Source: Megaleporinus macrocephalus (lineage: Eukaryota > Chordata > Actinopteri > Characiformes > Anostomidae). Taken from it: a stretch of DNA of 64,000 bases. Below are positions 36,779-49,342 of the stretch, piece by piece. The translations under genes and the position numbers were made by a program. The notes under the pieces were generated by a model. It was not told the origin of the DNA. It saw only the letters and a list, made by a program, of their open reading frames with translations, and ran no database searches. Location: positions 26,620,018-26,684,017 of the forward strand of contig CM038708.1 of the NCBI GenBank assembly GCA_021613375.1, in the 5' to 3' direction. The first letter of the stretch is position 1. Each line of letters starts with the position of its first letter.

Positions 36779-37460
36779 CTTTACTGAAAATCTTCGCCTT
36801 AAATGTGCTTAAGATGTTAACAGTTCATTCAGGAAAAAACATATCAAAACAAGTTGCATTGATTATAGATCATTCCGAGACTGTAATTTTCTTTTTGGCA
36901 AAGTATTCTTTCGAAAGGTGTCTGTATTTCAGATTGCTATTGTTTGAACAGCAGTTTTGCAGACTTCTGCAGGTTTGCATCCAAAATAAATCTGTACACT
37001 TCTGAGTTCAGGATCTGTCAATGACTGTATAAGAAACAGCTCCTCCTCTGTGCTTTACAGTACTCCTCAGCTGCGTTCACACAGCAAGTCTCCCAAGCCT
37101 GATCATTTTCTTCATATGTGTTATCTGTGTAACACTCTGACATTCTCAGTTTCAGTTTGGGACGCTTTTGTATGTGGTATCGAAATCTGAGATGTGTTTG
37201 TCACATATGGAACTGTATTAAAGACCTTTTGAGAAGTTAGGTGGCTCCAAACTTTTGACAGGCAAAGTACAAGTACACAAACAAGCATGCACACACGCAC
37301 ACGACTGGCAAATGTGCTCCAGGCCTCTAAGAAAATCTGTCTCCCCTTAGACCGCATGAGGTGAGCATTTCTCAAACGCTGGGCCTTGCTCGCTCAATTT
37401 CTCCAGCACACCGTGGCAACAGCAATAATCTGCCCTGGAGACAGAGTGACCAGCCTGCAA

Positions 37461-37468
<8 letters not shown>
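36779..37468. other. Unannotated sequence
   Basis: Unique AT-rich DNA; open frames of 77-84 codons carry no recognisable domain. Confidence 0.45.
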
Positions 37469-37553
<85 letters not shown>

Positions 37554-37571
37554 ACACACACACACACACAC
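37469..37571. repeat. (CA)n microsatellite, ~100 bp
   Basis: Almost pure CA with a single CATA interruption near 37549. His/Thr or Cys/Val frames on either strand come from the repeat. Confidence 0.97.
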
Positions 37572-37679
37572 GTAGTGTGCATTGTGCCTGCTGTCTGATC
37601 CACCTGATGGATGTTTGTGAGGCTAACGTTTAATCCAGCACTAGCAGAAGCTCTCTGCTCTTTGATTACTGCAACACAT

Positions 37680-38331
37680 CAGACAGAGAGAAAGAGAGAG
37701 AGAGAGAGGGGCGGGGTGGAGAGTGTGAGAAAGAGACAGAGAGAGGTGGAGAGAGAGGGAGAATCAGAGAGACAAAGAGAGAGATTGAGAGACAGAGAGA
37801 AACCGAGGTGGAAAGAGTGAGAGAGATAGGTGGAGCGAGTGAGAGAGAGAGTCAGAGAGAGAAAGGGAGAGATTAATGAACTTAGAGAGACCAAAAGAGA
37901 GATAGAATTAAAGTGAAAGATAGACAGAGAGGAAGAGAAAGAGAGATAGACAGGACGAGAGAGTGTCAGAAAGACCACGAGAGAGACAGAGACAGATGTG
38001 GAGTGAGTTAGACAGAGAGGGGGGTGGGGGAGGATGGGTGAGAGAGAGGGGAGAGTGCATGAGAGACAGATTGCCAAAGAACTAGAGAGAGAGAGACTAA
38101 GAAAAGGTGAGAAAGAGAGATAAAGAGGGATGGAGAATGTGCAAGAGAGAGAGAGAAACTTTGCGAGAGAGTAAAAGAGAGGGGGAGAGATATGGAGAGA
38201 TTGTGAGAGAGAAACAGAAAGGGAGGAGAGAGAGGTGGTGGAGGAATAAGAGAGAGGCACAGCGTGAGAAAGAGCGAAAGAGGGAGCAGGTTTGAGAGGC
38301 AGAGCGAGCGGGAGAGGTGGAGGGAGAGAGT
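37680..38331. repeat. ~650-bp purine-rich (GA)n-derived tract
   Basis: The plus strand is dominated by AGAGAG and GGAGAG strings with scattered C or T. Imperfect sub-repeats such as GAGAGACAGAGA and GAGAGAAA recur. Long Ser/Leu-rich minus-strand frames (up to 193 codons at 37679-38260) are products of this composition. Purine-rich tracts of this length can form triplex DNA. Confidence 0.93.
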
Positions 38332-38865
38332 GAATATGTTATTTTCATGCAAATACTACTTTAAGTTATCACTTTGTTCAGTCGTCTCAGTTTCAGTTTT
38401 GCTGTTCTGTTTATTTAGCTGCTACTGCTGCAGTTAATAAACATCATCTTGAATAATGAGCCATGGAGCTGAGCGAAGATGTCGACTGAGAAGCTCTTTC
38501 TGACTCATACACACACACACACACACACACACACCCTCTCTCCCTCACCCAGCAGATACAGGGAATCACACACGCAACAAAAATGTACTTTCCTTTGTGG
38601 AGAGAAAAAGAAAACAAATTACATTTCCCTCTCGTTGCATATTTATATGGAATCATGGGCAGAGCTTTGCTGAATTGATCGCCCCTGTTTGAGAAATACA
38701 CCTGCCTCAATTTGCACAACTACATATCCATTACTGCCTACATATTCTTCATTATTCCATCACCCCCCATTATTCCTCTCCCATCTTCCCATGTATTTCC
38801 TCTGGCATTCAACTGAAAAACGTTACACTAAGAATCCCAAACACAGCACACAGCTCTCCCCATCA
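38332..38865. other. Unannotated sequence with (CA)n
   Basis: A CA tract lies at 38510-38534. The rest is unannotated. Confidence 0.5.
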
Positions 38866-38978
38866 ACTCTTAAAAATAAAGCGTCTAAAAGGGTTCTTTA
38901 AGGGGGATTCCATAGTTTCTTCAGTTTTGTAAATGAGAAGAACTGTTTTAAGGTTTAAAGAACCTTCACATAATGTAA
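38866..38978. mobile_element. Non-autonomous element, GGGTTCTTTAAGG family
   Basis: ACTCTTAAAAATAAAGCGTC then AAAGGGTTCTTTAAGG and AAAGAACCTTCAC match the same dispersed family as 25801-25915. The many GTTCTTTA/AAGAACC pairs give it internal self-complementarity. No coding sequence. Confidence 0.55.
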
Positions 38979-40477
38979 AGCCAGCTTTATGTACTTCATC
39001 AGACAGCAGCCAATCAGAATGTTGAATGTTAAACATAGTCATAGTCCACATTCAAGCTAAACGCTGATATCAATGTTCAATATTAAAGGTGTCATAGATT
39101 GTCACAGATCTGTATTTATGTTAGTATAAGTGAATAACGAGAGTTCAGTACATAGAACTCACATACTCAGTGAACCTCAATCACAAATCCTGCTTTTGTT
39201 AAAGAGGCTAATAAAACAGGCCGTTGCCAAAATCCCAAACTGTTCCATAACAGTCTTGACTAATTAATGTTCATGCATTGGATTAAAACAGCTATAAAAC
39301 TGACAAACTATGAGCAAAAATCTATTATTATGACACCATTTTAAAACAAACTTTAGAGACTGAATAGACTAGTTCCAGTTAAAGCAGATCATCTTAAACT
39401 CACAGTTTCATAGTGAGTAACAACTTTAATTTAAAGAATAGGTAATGTTAATTACTAGAGTCCAGTCTCGCATTGCCAGACTCTCTAGGGAAGTGTGGCT
39501 AGCCAAACTGACTGCTTGGCAGTATCCTGATCCACGTGTGGGGCGGAGTGTCTGAGGCTGAGACCAGTTTGTGTCTATATGTTGTTTGTGGCGTCCCCCT
39601 GTAAACCAGCAAATCAGAACAGAACAGAAAAAAGGGAAAAACAGTTTATTTTCTATTTCAGGACCAAAGTTAAACCTCATCTTTCACTCACAAAGTCACA
39701 TACCTGTTATGTAGACATTAGAGAACAATAATAAATCTGTGCATTCTATGGCACTGAGCTGTTCTAGCTATTCTAAACCAAAATATTGGAATGCTCAAAA
39801 GCAGAAGGCAGCATTTTAGTTTGTGACAGTAGACATGAGTAAATACTATACCTGTACATACAGTTTTGGATTCTGAATTAGTAACCTGAAGTGGCTGTAC
39901 ACTCCTTATCTTTTTCAGTTATGCCTTTAATTTTCTTTTGGAAAGAATAAGAAAGCAATCCATGTTAAAAAATCACTTTTAACTATTATTAACCATTTTT
40001 CCCAGAAATAATTCACTGTGACACTCATGCCAGAACATAGCGAATACATTTTCAATGACTGACTGAAGATCAGTGTTTTAGGGTGTCAGCTAATGTTTTA
40101 ATTGAGAGGACTTGTATACAGTGTGTGAGGCAGCTTAGGTACACAATATTAATGTTTTGCAGAAAAGTGTAAATGATTCATGGACTTGTAAATTAATTGC
40201 ATTTCTGAGATATAAAATATGAAATGGTGCATGAATATTTTTCAGGGGGTGCTAATGAATATGCTGAATGACTCTCGGGGGTGGGGCTTCAGCATCCTGC
40301 TCCTGCTTGTCTAGGGACCATTTGAAGAGTCTTTTTAAGAGAATTTCTGTAAACCTAAAGCAGTTGGGTCAAATGCTAGCCAAATGTTAATGACTCTAAC
40401 CCCTGTCCTGAGTAAACCCAGGAGCGACCTTAACCTTCCTAGGGGAGGACATGGTCATTGGTGGTTTTGCCCACTGT
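38979..40477. other. Unannotated AT-rich DNA
   Basis: A stretch around 39455-39640 (CAGTCTCGCATTGCCAGACT...) has the feel of a dispersed repeat, but I cannot place it. No exon is seen. Confidence 0.4.
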
Positions 40478-40556
40478 GCAGCTGCCATGACTGTGTCCAT
40501 GCTGACATAAAGAATGGCTAGTATGCATCCATTTGTTCAAAGAAAGGACATCAAAC
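40478..40556. repeat. Dispersed repeat, copy A
   Basis: GCAGCTGCCATGACTGTGTC then AGAATGGCTAG is similar to 41957-42034 in the same orientation. Both copies appear aged. Family unknown. Confidence 0.5.
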
Positions 40557-41956
40557 CTAACAAGTCACCCCGAACCCTGAATGGACAACAGTAACATAAG
40601 TATTTGTTGTTTAAGAACAGTAAAAGCAAGCAATTTAATTATCAGATAAACTGATAATTCATCATTTTGTATGTTATTTCTCTTCATGACATATTTGTGC
40701 AAATATGCAAGGTTCTAAAAACTGATTTGAATCTGGGGGTTAAACTGGTCTTAAAGAAATGGTCCAGTAATAAAATTCAATGTACACAATGTTGGATGTT
40801 CCCAAGATATAGTTCAATGGACAGGACATGTTTGGTATCCAAATTTTACTTCTTTAGTTTAACCCTGGAGTTATGGGGCCGCTGATAACTAATACTAGAC
40901 ATCAACAGTAACCCAAATATTGTAAATACTTTCCCTAAGTTTCTTTCAACACACTCAAACCATATGCCAGTCCGGGGACTGCTTGTTGCGTACAGACACT
41001 ATGCATTTTTTTGTAAATAACTGTTAGTATGGAAGTAAAAAAAACAAACAAAAAAAAACAATAAAAGTAAGATTAAATGTGCATATGTCTGAATTATGTG
41101 CTGGCACAAAATGAGTAACTGCAGCCTTTGACTTGCACTTTCTTATACTTCACAGAAAGTTGTACTGCGAATTAAACCACACTGACAAGTCCATGAAACA
41201 CTACCAAAGACCTGGATGCAGCTGCAGTGGGCTGAGAGAAGATTTTGGGGATGTATTTATAGAAAAGATTTGTGTGTCAGTGGACCTTTAGTGTTTGTCA
41301 GCCTCATAGCTACAGCGTTAAACCAAAGAAGAAGAATTTGGACACCAAGCATGTCTTGGCTGATCGATTACATCTGAGGTAAATGGAAAATTGTGTAAAT
41401 TTGATTTTTTTTCTCTAACCATTTCTTTAACTGTCTTCAAGGTTCCATAATAAATTATGAATTATCAGTGGAATTCTCCCTTAATAAAAGAGGAATAATT
41501 TAAGAAACGTTCAGGTATGGGCAGAAGCATGATCATTCACTTTGAAGTCCTACTTTCATCCATGTTGTGAGTGAGAACCAAAATTGAGGTATAAGATCAA
41601 ATTGGGAAGGTGAGTGGACTGCGACTGGAATGGTCGTGCATGAGGACTACTGACCTACTAACTTAATAAATGAGTCACACAAAAGGAAGTGACAGAAGCC
41701 ACCAGTCAGTCTGGAGAAATACAATATCTTGTGTGTTCCAGACATGTGGTTAGAACAATCAGGCTCATTTTTCTCGTTGCTCAACATGAAACGCGGAGGT
41801 TTAAAACATTAACAAATGAAAATGATTGTGCTCCATAACTTTCCTTTGAAATCCAACCAGCTCAGAGCTGTAACTCACACCTAAGCTCCCAGCTAAATAC
41901 GCTCAAGGACTTCAAACACCAACAAGGCCAACACTACATTCTGATTTTACAGCCTT
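40557..41956. other. Unannotated AT-rich DNA
   Basis: No exon or named repeat is recognised between the two copies of the dispersed repeat. Confidence 0.45.
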
Positions 41957-42034
41957 GCAGCTGCCATGACACTGTTCATCTTGACACAGAGAATGGCCAG
42001 CACCCAACCACTTTTAGAAAGAGGAACCACACAA
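41957..42034. repeat. Dispersed repeat, copy B
   Basis: GCAGCTGCCATGACACTGTT then AGAATGGCCAGCACCCA aligns with 40478-40556, direct orientation, about 1.48 kb apart. Confidence 0.5.
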
Positions 42035-43119
42035 ATTGACAATGTATAGGCTAACCTTGACAAATTGACATTTGTAGCCTATCAGGTCTGGAAAACCTTG
42101 TTGCCCTGGATGCTAACTGCTGCTCATAACCACCTCATATAATTACAGCTTCTCTAGGTGCAAAATAGAGTCATGTGGCTTGTAAAAGTCTTCAACAGGC
42201 AATCACAGTGACCTACTATTGCTGATACACGTCACACTGACTTGAGCGCATGTCCAAATGGGTGTGCAGTGTGTTCCCATTCCAATCCAGAGCTCATGGA
42301 TCATTTTCAGTTCAAAATCAAAATCAAAGGGAACACATTTTGGACATTTATTGTGATAATTAAGGTGATATTTTACCTTAATTCCATATTTAAAAAATTA
42401 CATATAAAAAGCATATGTGTACACCAAAAATATATTATTTTTATTAACATGTATTTTAACAATATTTAAAATTAAATTTAAGAAGAAATAAAAATATATG
42501 TAACATATAAATACATAATACATAATAATAAAATATAATAAAATTGCCTACCAATACAAAAGTACCCCTTAAAGTGATGATAATACCACTTCTGTTAATG
42601 CATATATATATATATATATCTCATAACAATGTTTTTAAATCAAATCAAAGTAATGGTTGTAAATCTGACCTTACATTTTGGTCAGAGCCCAAATAAGGCA
42701 AGAGAAACTTCTGTCCAAGCCCAGCGTGAGCTGACACACATCATCAAGTTTTGAGCCTGACTCAAACCAAAACCAATATGAGCTCAACAAAAAACAAAAG
42801 AAGTGCTGACTAGCAACTGATAATTTAACAGCACTTAAAAAACTGCACTGTGACAATTGCAGCACTTTAATAAAAGAATAAACTGTCACAAAATAGAAAA
42901 TTCATTGAATTCATTCAGTTATTCTCATTTAGTCATATGGAACTGCTTTCCATATTGAGCTGTTCGCAAAATGTGTGGTGCTGATATAGAATGAAAAATT
43001 TACTTCACCTGTTTAATCAAAAAAAAATAGCTTTCTTTAAATATGACATTACGTTACATAACAAATGTTCACCATGTTTAACTGAGCTTTTTTTTAAAAA
43101 AGGTGGAAAAGACACCAAA
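42035..43119. other. Unannotated, very AT-rich DNA
   Basis: Includes a short (TA)n at 42602-42619 and AT-rich sequence around 42400-42550. No gene is supported. Confidence 0.5.
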
Positions 43120-43480
43120 ACTCAGCCTTTCAAACGGCTGGAGAGCATAAAGCTTGTTGGGCTGCAGGGACAATAGTCTACAAAGCCAAAGTCAAATAGG
43201 CCTCAGAACTTCAAATCCGCATGAACACGACAATCCAACTGCTCCAAAGCTGCTCTGGATTATTTTCAATCCAAACCGAAAGCCACACATTTCCAATGCG
43301 CATTTTCTTCCTAGCGCTGCTGAAATTGCCAAATGACCAGCCTGTGCTGGGTTTAGAGGAGCTCCTCCGGCTTCCGTTTGCTGCGACCCAACTATATAAA
43401 AATCTCAAACACCTCAGACTGCACCTCCTTACTTTTAACAGATACCATTCACTTTCTCCAGATCACAAGTAACCACAACC
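43120..43480. promoter_or_regulatory. Candidate conserved non-coding element
   Basis: Repeat-free and richer in GC than its flanks, with GGATTATTTTCAATCC, GAAATTGCCAAATGACCAGC and AACTATATAAAAATC. Overlapping short frames on both strands have no domains. Regulatory role inferred. Confidence 0.35.
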
Positions 43481-44479
43481 TGCAACGGCATTTATTCACT
43501 GAAGTGCGTGTTCAAGTGTGATCATAACAAATGAGGCGGGAATAGTTTTTGTTCTCTGTACAATCACAATCTCTGGACGAAGTCCAGGTACATTTAAGCT
43601 TAGCAAGCTTTAACGATCGTAAGAACCCCAAAAACACTTGATGTACAAGTATATCTTTAAAATCACTGATTAACATCAGCAGTTACAATACAATTGGTAC
43701 TGAAATGGTAAGAAATGTAGTTTATATTTTTATTGTCATATTGCTAATTGGAATTTGCAGACTTGGATTTACTTTATTACTTTAATAGTCCTTCAATTTA
43801 GAGGCAAGAATAAAGAAGACTATTTCATGACCAGGTGGATATTTTTTTATGGAGTACAACCAATTATTCATGATCCTGCTGAATGTTTTTATTGGTTTTT
43901 ATTGGCTGTCAGCTGTGTATGAATGGGGGTAAGTCTCATATTAATTAAATATACATGATATGGTTAAATTGAGGCATATCGTTTGCATATCACATCCGTA
44001 TGAGAAACTAGTGTGTGGGTGCTTGTTTGGATGTGGTTGAAGCTGATTCATCAGTTGTGCTCAAATCACATTTTTACACATCGTTCCAGGCACATTCCGG
44101 AATTTGCACTTCAACACCAGCGCGAAGTCATTAAGATCCCTATATGCTGCAACGCTGCAGAGAGGACCCTAAATCTGTTCATGACTTACATCATTAAGAT
44201 GTAAACAGTTCAGAGTGGTTTGATGTGAAATGCACCACTTACCAAGTCAGACTTGTTCACAATAGTGGTGATTGGAACCAGATGTCTGAAGAGTTTAATG
44301 TCGCCAAAAGGTCTTACGTCTACAGTTTTACATATTGTAGCATCCTGCTACTGGCTAATGCAAGGTCATGGATGTGCAGGAGGCATGGCCACACGTATAG
44401 GCCCTTGGGAAGCATGGCAGCTATAGTAAAAGAGAATTAAAAACATGTAAATAGTTGGTACTGTTAGCTTACAGCTGTA
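43481..44479. other. Unannotated sequence
   Basis: AT-rich unique DNA, nothing recognised. Confidence 0.45.
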
Positions 44480-45339
44480 TATCGTCACTGTCCAAAGAAA
44501 AACAAGCATCTCCAAAATAGTAGTCTTTACTTTCAATGAAAGTCAATAAAACCAGAAATATTTATAAGATATTTTAAAGCATTTCTATTGGTCCAACTTT
44601 CACACAATGTAAGCAGCAGAGGTGTCAAGTAATGAAGTACAAATACTTCATTACCCTACTTTAGTAGAAATTTTGGTTACTTATACTTTACTGGAGTAAT
44701 TTTTCCAGATGACTTTTTACTTCTACTCCTTACATTTTCACACCATTATTTGTACTTTCTACTCTATACATTTTAAAATAGCCTCGTTACTCCTATTTCA
44801 TTTCAGCTTGTTTTAATTCATGTACATTATCATTCCAGTAAAGGTTTTTGATAACATGCCTGAAGTTTGACATTTTGCACCATTACAATACTTATAGGCA
44901 ACTAGTCATCATATCTTTTGCTTCATGAAACACATGTTAATGCTCAGTAGTACACAGATATGCTTCTTTAATATATTTACATTGTACTAAACTACATTCA
45001 TTTTCAAGGGGCGTATATGCTGCTGAAACAGGAAGCCGAGCGCATCCCAAATTCATCAACATTAACATTATAATATAACATTATAGTCATTATGGCTTTT
45101 AGAAGAATGTTGTGGGGAGGTGTTCTGAAAGCAGTACTTTTACACTTTTACTGGAGTAAAAAGCTTCAGTTGATACTTCAACCTCTACAGAAGTATTTTT
45201 TAAACCCTAGTATCTATACTTCTACCTGAGTAATGAATGTGAATACTTTTTACATCTTTGGTAAGCAGCAGCTGACATTTTAAATGATGTAGTAAAACAG
45301 AAAATGGAGATACATGATTTTCTTTAGACAGCAGTAATA
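44480..45339. mobile_element. MITE with TATCG termini (copy 2), interrupted by a hAT-like element
   Basis: The left end is TATCGTCACTGTCCAAAGAA and the right end TTTCTTTAGACAGCAGTAATA, an imperfect inverted pair with TA on each side. The two halves together match copy 1 (985-1238) in reverse orientation. Removing 44617-45268 (the inserted element and one copy of its target duplication) gives a MITE of about 208 bp. Confidence 0.75.
44617..45260. mobile_element. Nested hAT-like non-autonomous element
   Basis: 644 bp, bounded by a perfect 8-bp target duplication GTAAGCAG (44609-44616 and 45261-45268), diagnostic of hAT-type insertion. Termini are CAGAGGTGTCAAG and, in reverse complement, CAAAGATGTAAAA, a short imperfect inverted repeat of hAT form. 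The subterminal regions contain repeated ACTTT(A/T)CTGGAGTAA and AGTACAAATACTTC strings. No transposase frame is present, so it must have moved in trans. Confidence 0.85.
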
Positions 45340-48300
45340 TATGCGTTGCATGGGCCATTTTGTACTGGGCTGTAGGGCTGTTTAGTGGGGTAGTGGTCCA
45401 GTGTTAGTGCCTGCCATCAAAGAGGGTTGAGTAGCATGCTTCCCTGCTGTTGTGTTAAATAAGGAGCACTCATTTAAACGTGCAATGCTTTGCTAGGATG
45501 TCACAGTAGAAACACTCAAAAGATATTTTGGGGAAAAATTGGGTAAAACAATAATCCTTTTCACATCAAACCACTTACTGATCTCGTTTACATCTCAGTG
45601 TTTTAATTAAGCCAAACCAATCTATGGAATTCCAATCTAACCTAAGAAAAAAGTCTTGATCTAATGTCAGACATCCAGTGCCTTAAATCTACCTCAGCCC
45701 TCTCAGGACTCGCCAGTATTCTAAAAAGGCAGGAATAAAATGTGGGTAGTTGCCACTATAAGCACACTGTAAAGAACTGAAAAGGTCAAAATCCCTCCTC
45801 CCCCCAGGGCCACATCAAACAACATACAAAGGTTTGAAAGAAACTATAGGAGTTTGAAAGCGACGTAGTTCTGTTTGGACATGGCAATGTCTAGGCATGT
45901 ACTGCAGTCATCACACATTGCGGGCTTTGTCTTATGTGAAAGGAGTTCCCACTTAACAAGAGATGGCACCAGCACACACGTCAACATAGATGGCACTGCC
46001 ACATAGACTGGAATGCAGGCAGGAGAGCCACGTGGCACAGACAGGCACACAAGGGTAGCAGCCCATGCCAGTTAGCCTGAGGCACTCACCACAAAATGCT
46101 TTATCTGCCAAATAGCATCACACACATACTGTAGCACCCAAAGCAGCTCTGTCATCATCTGCAAGGCCTCCAGCTCAACCTGCCTTGCTGCATTAGTCAA
46201 TTTTAGATCTGGTCAATAATAGATTTCTCACAAGGACATTCATTTAATCTTAAATAGCATAATGGTGACATATGTTTATGCATACTTGAATGATCATGAT
46301 TATGCAAAACACACATGAAGCATGCTCCCAATTCATGCTTGATCAATCAGATCAACAGTACGTGTTATATCTGGATTAAATCTCATATCTTTAAAATAGT
46401 ATGTTCACAAGCAAGCACTGCATGAAAACATTAAGTATCCAGTGGTATTCGTATCTGTACAGTTCCAGATGCTGTGCATTTCTGTAAATATCAGTAGCAT
46501 ATAAAGACTTGACTGCTTCCAAATACGGGGCATATCTGAAGTCCAGAATGGGAACACTGCTACACGCTACGTATCAAGACTCCGCATATTCATCAAGTCA
46601 AGCTGGAAGAGTACTTTTCAGAATTCTCTGAAATATACGTACTTATCTGCCTCATCATATCAAAAATCTTTTCATTGTTTTTCTAGACGACGCATTATAT
46701 AGTGTTGCAGGATATAGAATTAATATTAATACCATATTCATAATTATTAGATAAATAGGCTACTATGGCATTCCGTTATAGGTTTAATGTGTTATAGCTT
46801 TTTTATTATATACAGACAACAATAAACCACTTGTAGATTTCAAAGCATTTCTTTTTATTTATTTATTATGTTTGTCAAGGTAAAAAAACACTTAATACTG
46901 GACTATGCTGAATTATGAGTTTTTTTGAACCACAGCATAGATGCAAAATTAATATTATTCTGATAATAATAGTAAACGCTCACCTTCAGTTCTGTTTAAA
47001 TACTGACAGAATGTTTATCCACATGCTGCATGCAATTACACCTTTCCAACAGAGAGGCCTCCAAATCCCCCAAACTTGCATAGTGAAGCTCTTAACTTTG
47101 AATGTATAGTTTTGTATAGATTTTACTTTTTAGATTATGAAATGATTACTTAACATAAAGAGTTAAAACATTTAGTGTAACAATGTTTCAACAGAGTGAC
47201 AAAAAGCTGAAAATAATGCTAATAAGGCTCCTTTGCACTGACTTTTCCCTTCTTCCCTTTACAGCTTACTGTCACTAAGGTAATAAATACTCCTGCAAGT
47301 GGCACACAGCCTCCAGTGCTGTTTAATAAAATAGTGCTTCTTTTCACTCAGATACTAAATTAACCTTCCTATGCTCAGCTTACAAATGTGTTCTATCATA
47401 GTTGAACAAGCTCTGTTAGCAAAAATCTCATTCCACTAACAAACTTCAACATACACACATTTATAGCTGGTGTGCCATTGTTAAACAACTACAGCTCATT
47501 TGACTTAAGGACAACGGCACAAATTAGAAGATTTGTTTGCATCAGTGCATTCTGGCCTTTAATAGATGACTGCAGACATTTGACATTTGTGTCTTTACAT
47601 TAGACATAGACAGCAGGGAGGGTCTTGAGTCTCTGCCCTTTTGCTTTTAGATGATACATGTGCCCTCATTTCTGGGTTCAATATATTCAGTACATTCCTG
47701 ATGATTAGGGCTTAAGGTTCCACAAGCTTCATTGCACTTGGGAACCTCCTCTGGTGCAGTATCCATCACTTAGGGAATTCCCCCCTATATAGCTCCATCT
47801 TTTCATGTACACCTGTTTCACCACAGTTCTGAAAATACTAATGATAAGGTCTCTCTAAGACATGTCGCATAATGTGAAAATAGTCATATGCATAATAGAA
47901 TAATGTGGTTAAAATAAACAAAAAGCAGACTTCATACTGACATTATGGAGGGATCAAATCAGAGATTTATGCCACACTTTATAGACCTGAAGACATTGAG
48001 GATTCCTTGTAATTAGACAGCATAGATTGTGCCATTTCAGGCTTGTACATTGGGAAGTGGGGTTTGAATTCCAGTTTGGGTGGTGAAGCTGGTATTTTGC
48101 CTGCCTTAGGACAAACTACCTGCATCGCGCTTGGTTTTGTCTGAACCATGAGTACACATTTTTCTTGGTCCTATACAGACTTTAAGTTTGTTATTAATTA
48201 TGAAAACTAATTTAAGAGTTTAATTAAAAAAATGGTAATTATCCATTTGTAACAGTTAAGATGCAACAAGTTTCTGTAAGAAATAGTGGACAAATGTAAA

Positions 48301-48589
48301 ACACACTTACATTTCTGTATATGTATAAAAGTAATATTCATTATAAATATAGCACTGAGATTTCTTGTTTGTGTATCATGGACTAAAGACAATTCGCAAA
48401 AGTGGTTTATGTGTTATGGGAAGAATGTTGTTTTGTATGAGCGTGAAAGTTGCACTGTTAGGACTGATCAGTGGTTTACTAGGTTAGCTACTAGATTTAG
48501 AATAGCAACTAAATTAGTTGCAACATAATGCAGCCCATTTTAAACATGAAACTAAACACCACAGATCAATTCATTAGGTTGGATGAGAA
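45340..48589. other. Long unannotated AT-rich stretch
   Basis: More than 3 kb without a recognised exon or named element. At about 48060-48080 GTTTGAATTCC is faintly like a tRNA-type B box, but there is no matching A box or tail. Confidence 0.45.
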
Positions 48590-48880
48590 CAATAAAAAAG
48601 GACATTCCCATTTGCCCTTAGCAACTCTGCAAACGGGGCTTGAAGTAAAAAAAAAAAAAACAGCTGAAATAGGGGGGCTATGGCAAATGGCCCTCAATGC
48701 AGCTATCAGATTGGCCTTGCAGCGCTGCGGGTCATCACTGGGCTTTATTATTGCTGTGGCAGGACTTTGAAATCTACTGAAGTCCACTCTGGGCCGAAAG
48801 AGAGTGGGCGATAGCATCAGAGCACGCCAGGCTGCAGAAGGTCAGCCTTGTATTAACCTGCACAAGGATTAGCTAAAGAA
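48590..48880. promoter_or_regulatory. Candidate conserved non-coding element
   Basis: Complex unique sequence apart from an A run at 48648-48661. It includes GGCAAATGGCCCTCAATGC, GGGCTTTATTATTGCTGTGG and AACCTGCACAAGGATTAGC. No domain-bearing frame. Regulatory role inferred. Confidence 0.4.
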
Positions 48881-48947
48881 CCACAGGGGGGATTCACTCA
48901 CTGCTCTGAGCAGCCGTAAGGCAGGGTCCCCAAAAGGTGGCCTCGGC

Positions 48948-48950
<3 letters not shown>

Positions 48951-48990
<40 letters not shown>
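48951..48990. repeat. (TG)n microsatellite
   Basis: A pure 40-bp TG tract; further GT-rich sequence continues loosely to about 49165. Confidence 0.97.
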
Positions 48991-48991
<1 letters not shown>

Positions 48992-49300
48992 TACAAAGAC
49001 GATCTGTGTGTGACAGCTAGTGACCAGGCAAGTATCTGTGTGTATGTGTGGGTGTGAGAAAGTGCTTCTGTGGGAGTTTATGAGGCCTAGATAAATGTTT
49101 GAGTGTGTTTATGTGTGTACATGCACATGTACACATTTGTGAATGTGTGTGTGTGTGTGTGTTTGTGTGGCCCCTGGCATTTCAGCAAGGCACCTCTAAA
49201 ACATGACCGCCTGGGGTGCAGCACATCTCTCCAGCTTGCTTATCTGCTGGCGCTGGCTGGCTGCAGAGGGGGCTCTGGGGCACATCAGTACATTTCTGTC

Positions 49301-49302
<2 letters not shown>
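48991..49302. other. GT-rich spacer
   Basis: Contains scattered TGTG strings and a shorter TG tract at 49145-49162. No gene is seen. Confidence 0.5.

Positions 49303-49340
<38 letters not shown>
49303..49340. repeat. (CA)n microsatellite
   Basis: A 38-bp CA tract. With the (TG)n tract at 48951-48990 it forms inverted dinucleotide arms about 310 bp apart. Confidence 0.97.

Positions 49341-49342
<2 letters not shown>

Noticed and set aside
37347..37633. Several frames with Cys/Val or His/Thr runs
   Set aside because: Translations of the (CA)n tract on both strands.
37679..38260. 193-codon minus-strand open frame, Ser/Leu-rich
   Set aside because: It lies wholly in the purine-rich tract; its composition follows from CT-rich codons and overlapping frames are open as well.
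48050..48135. tRNA-type B-box-like GTTTGAATTCC, possible SINE
   Set aside because: No A box at proper spacing, no cloverleaf and no tail were found.
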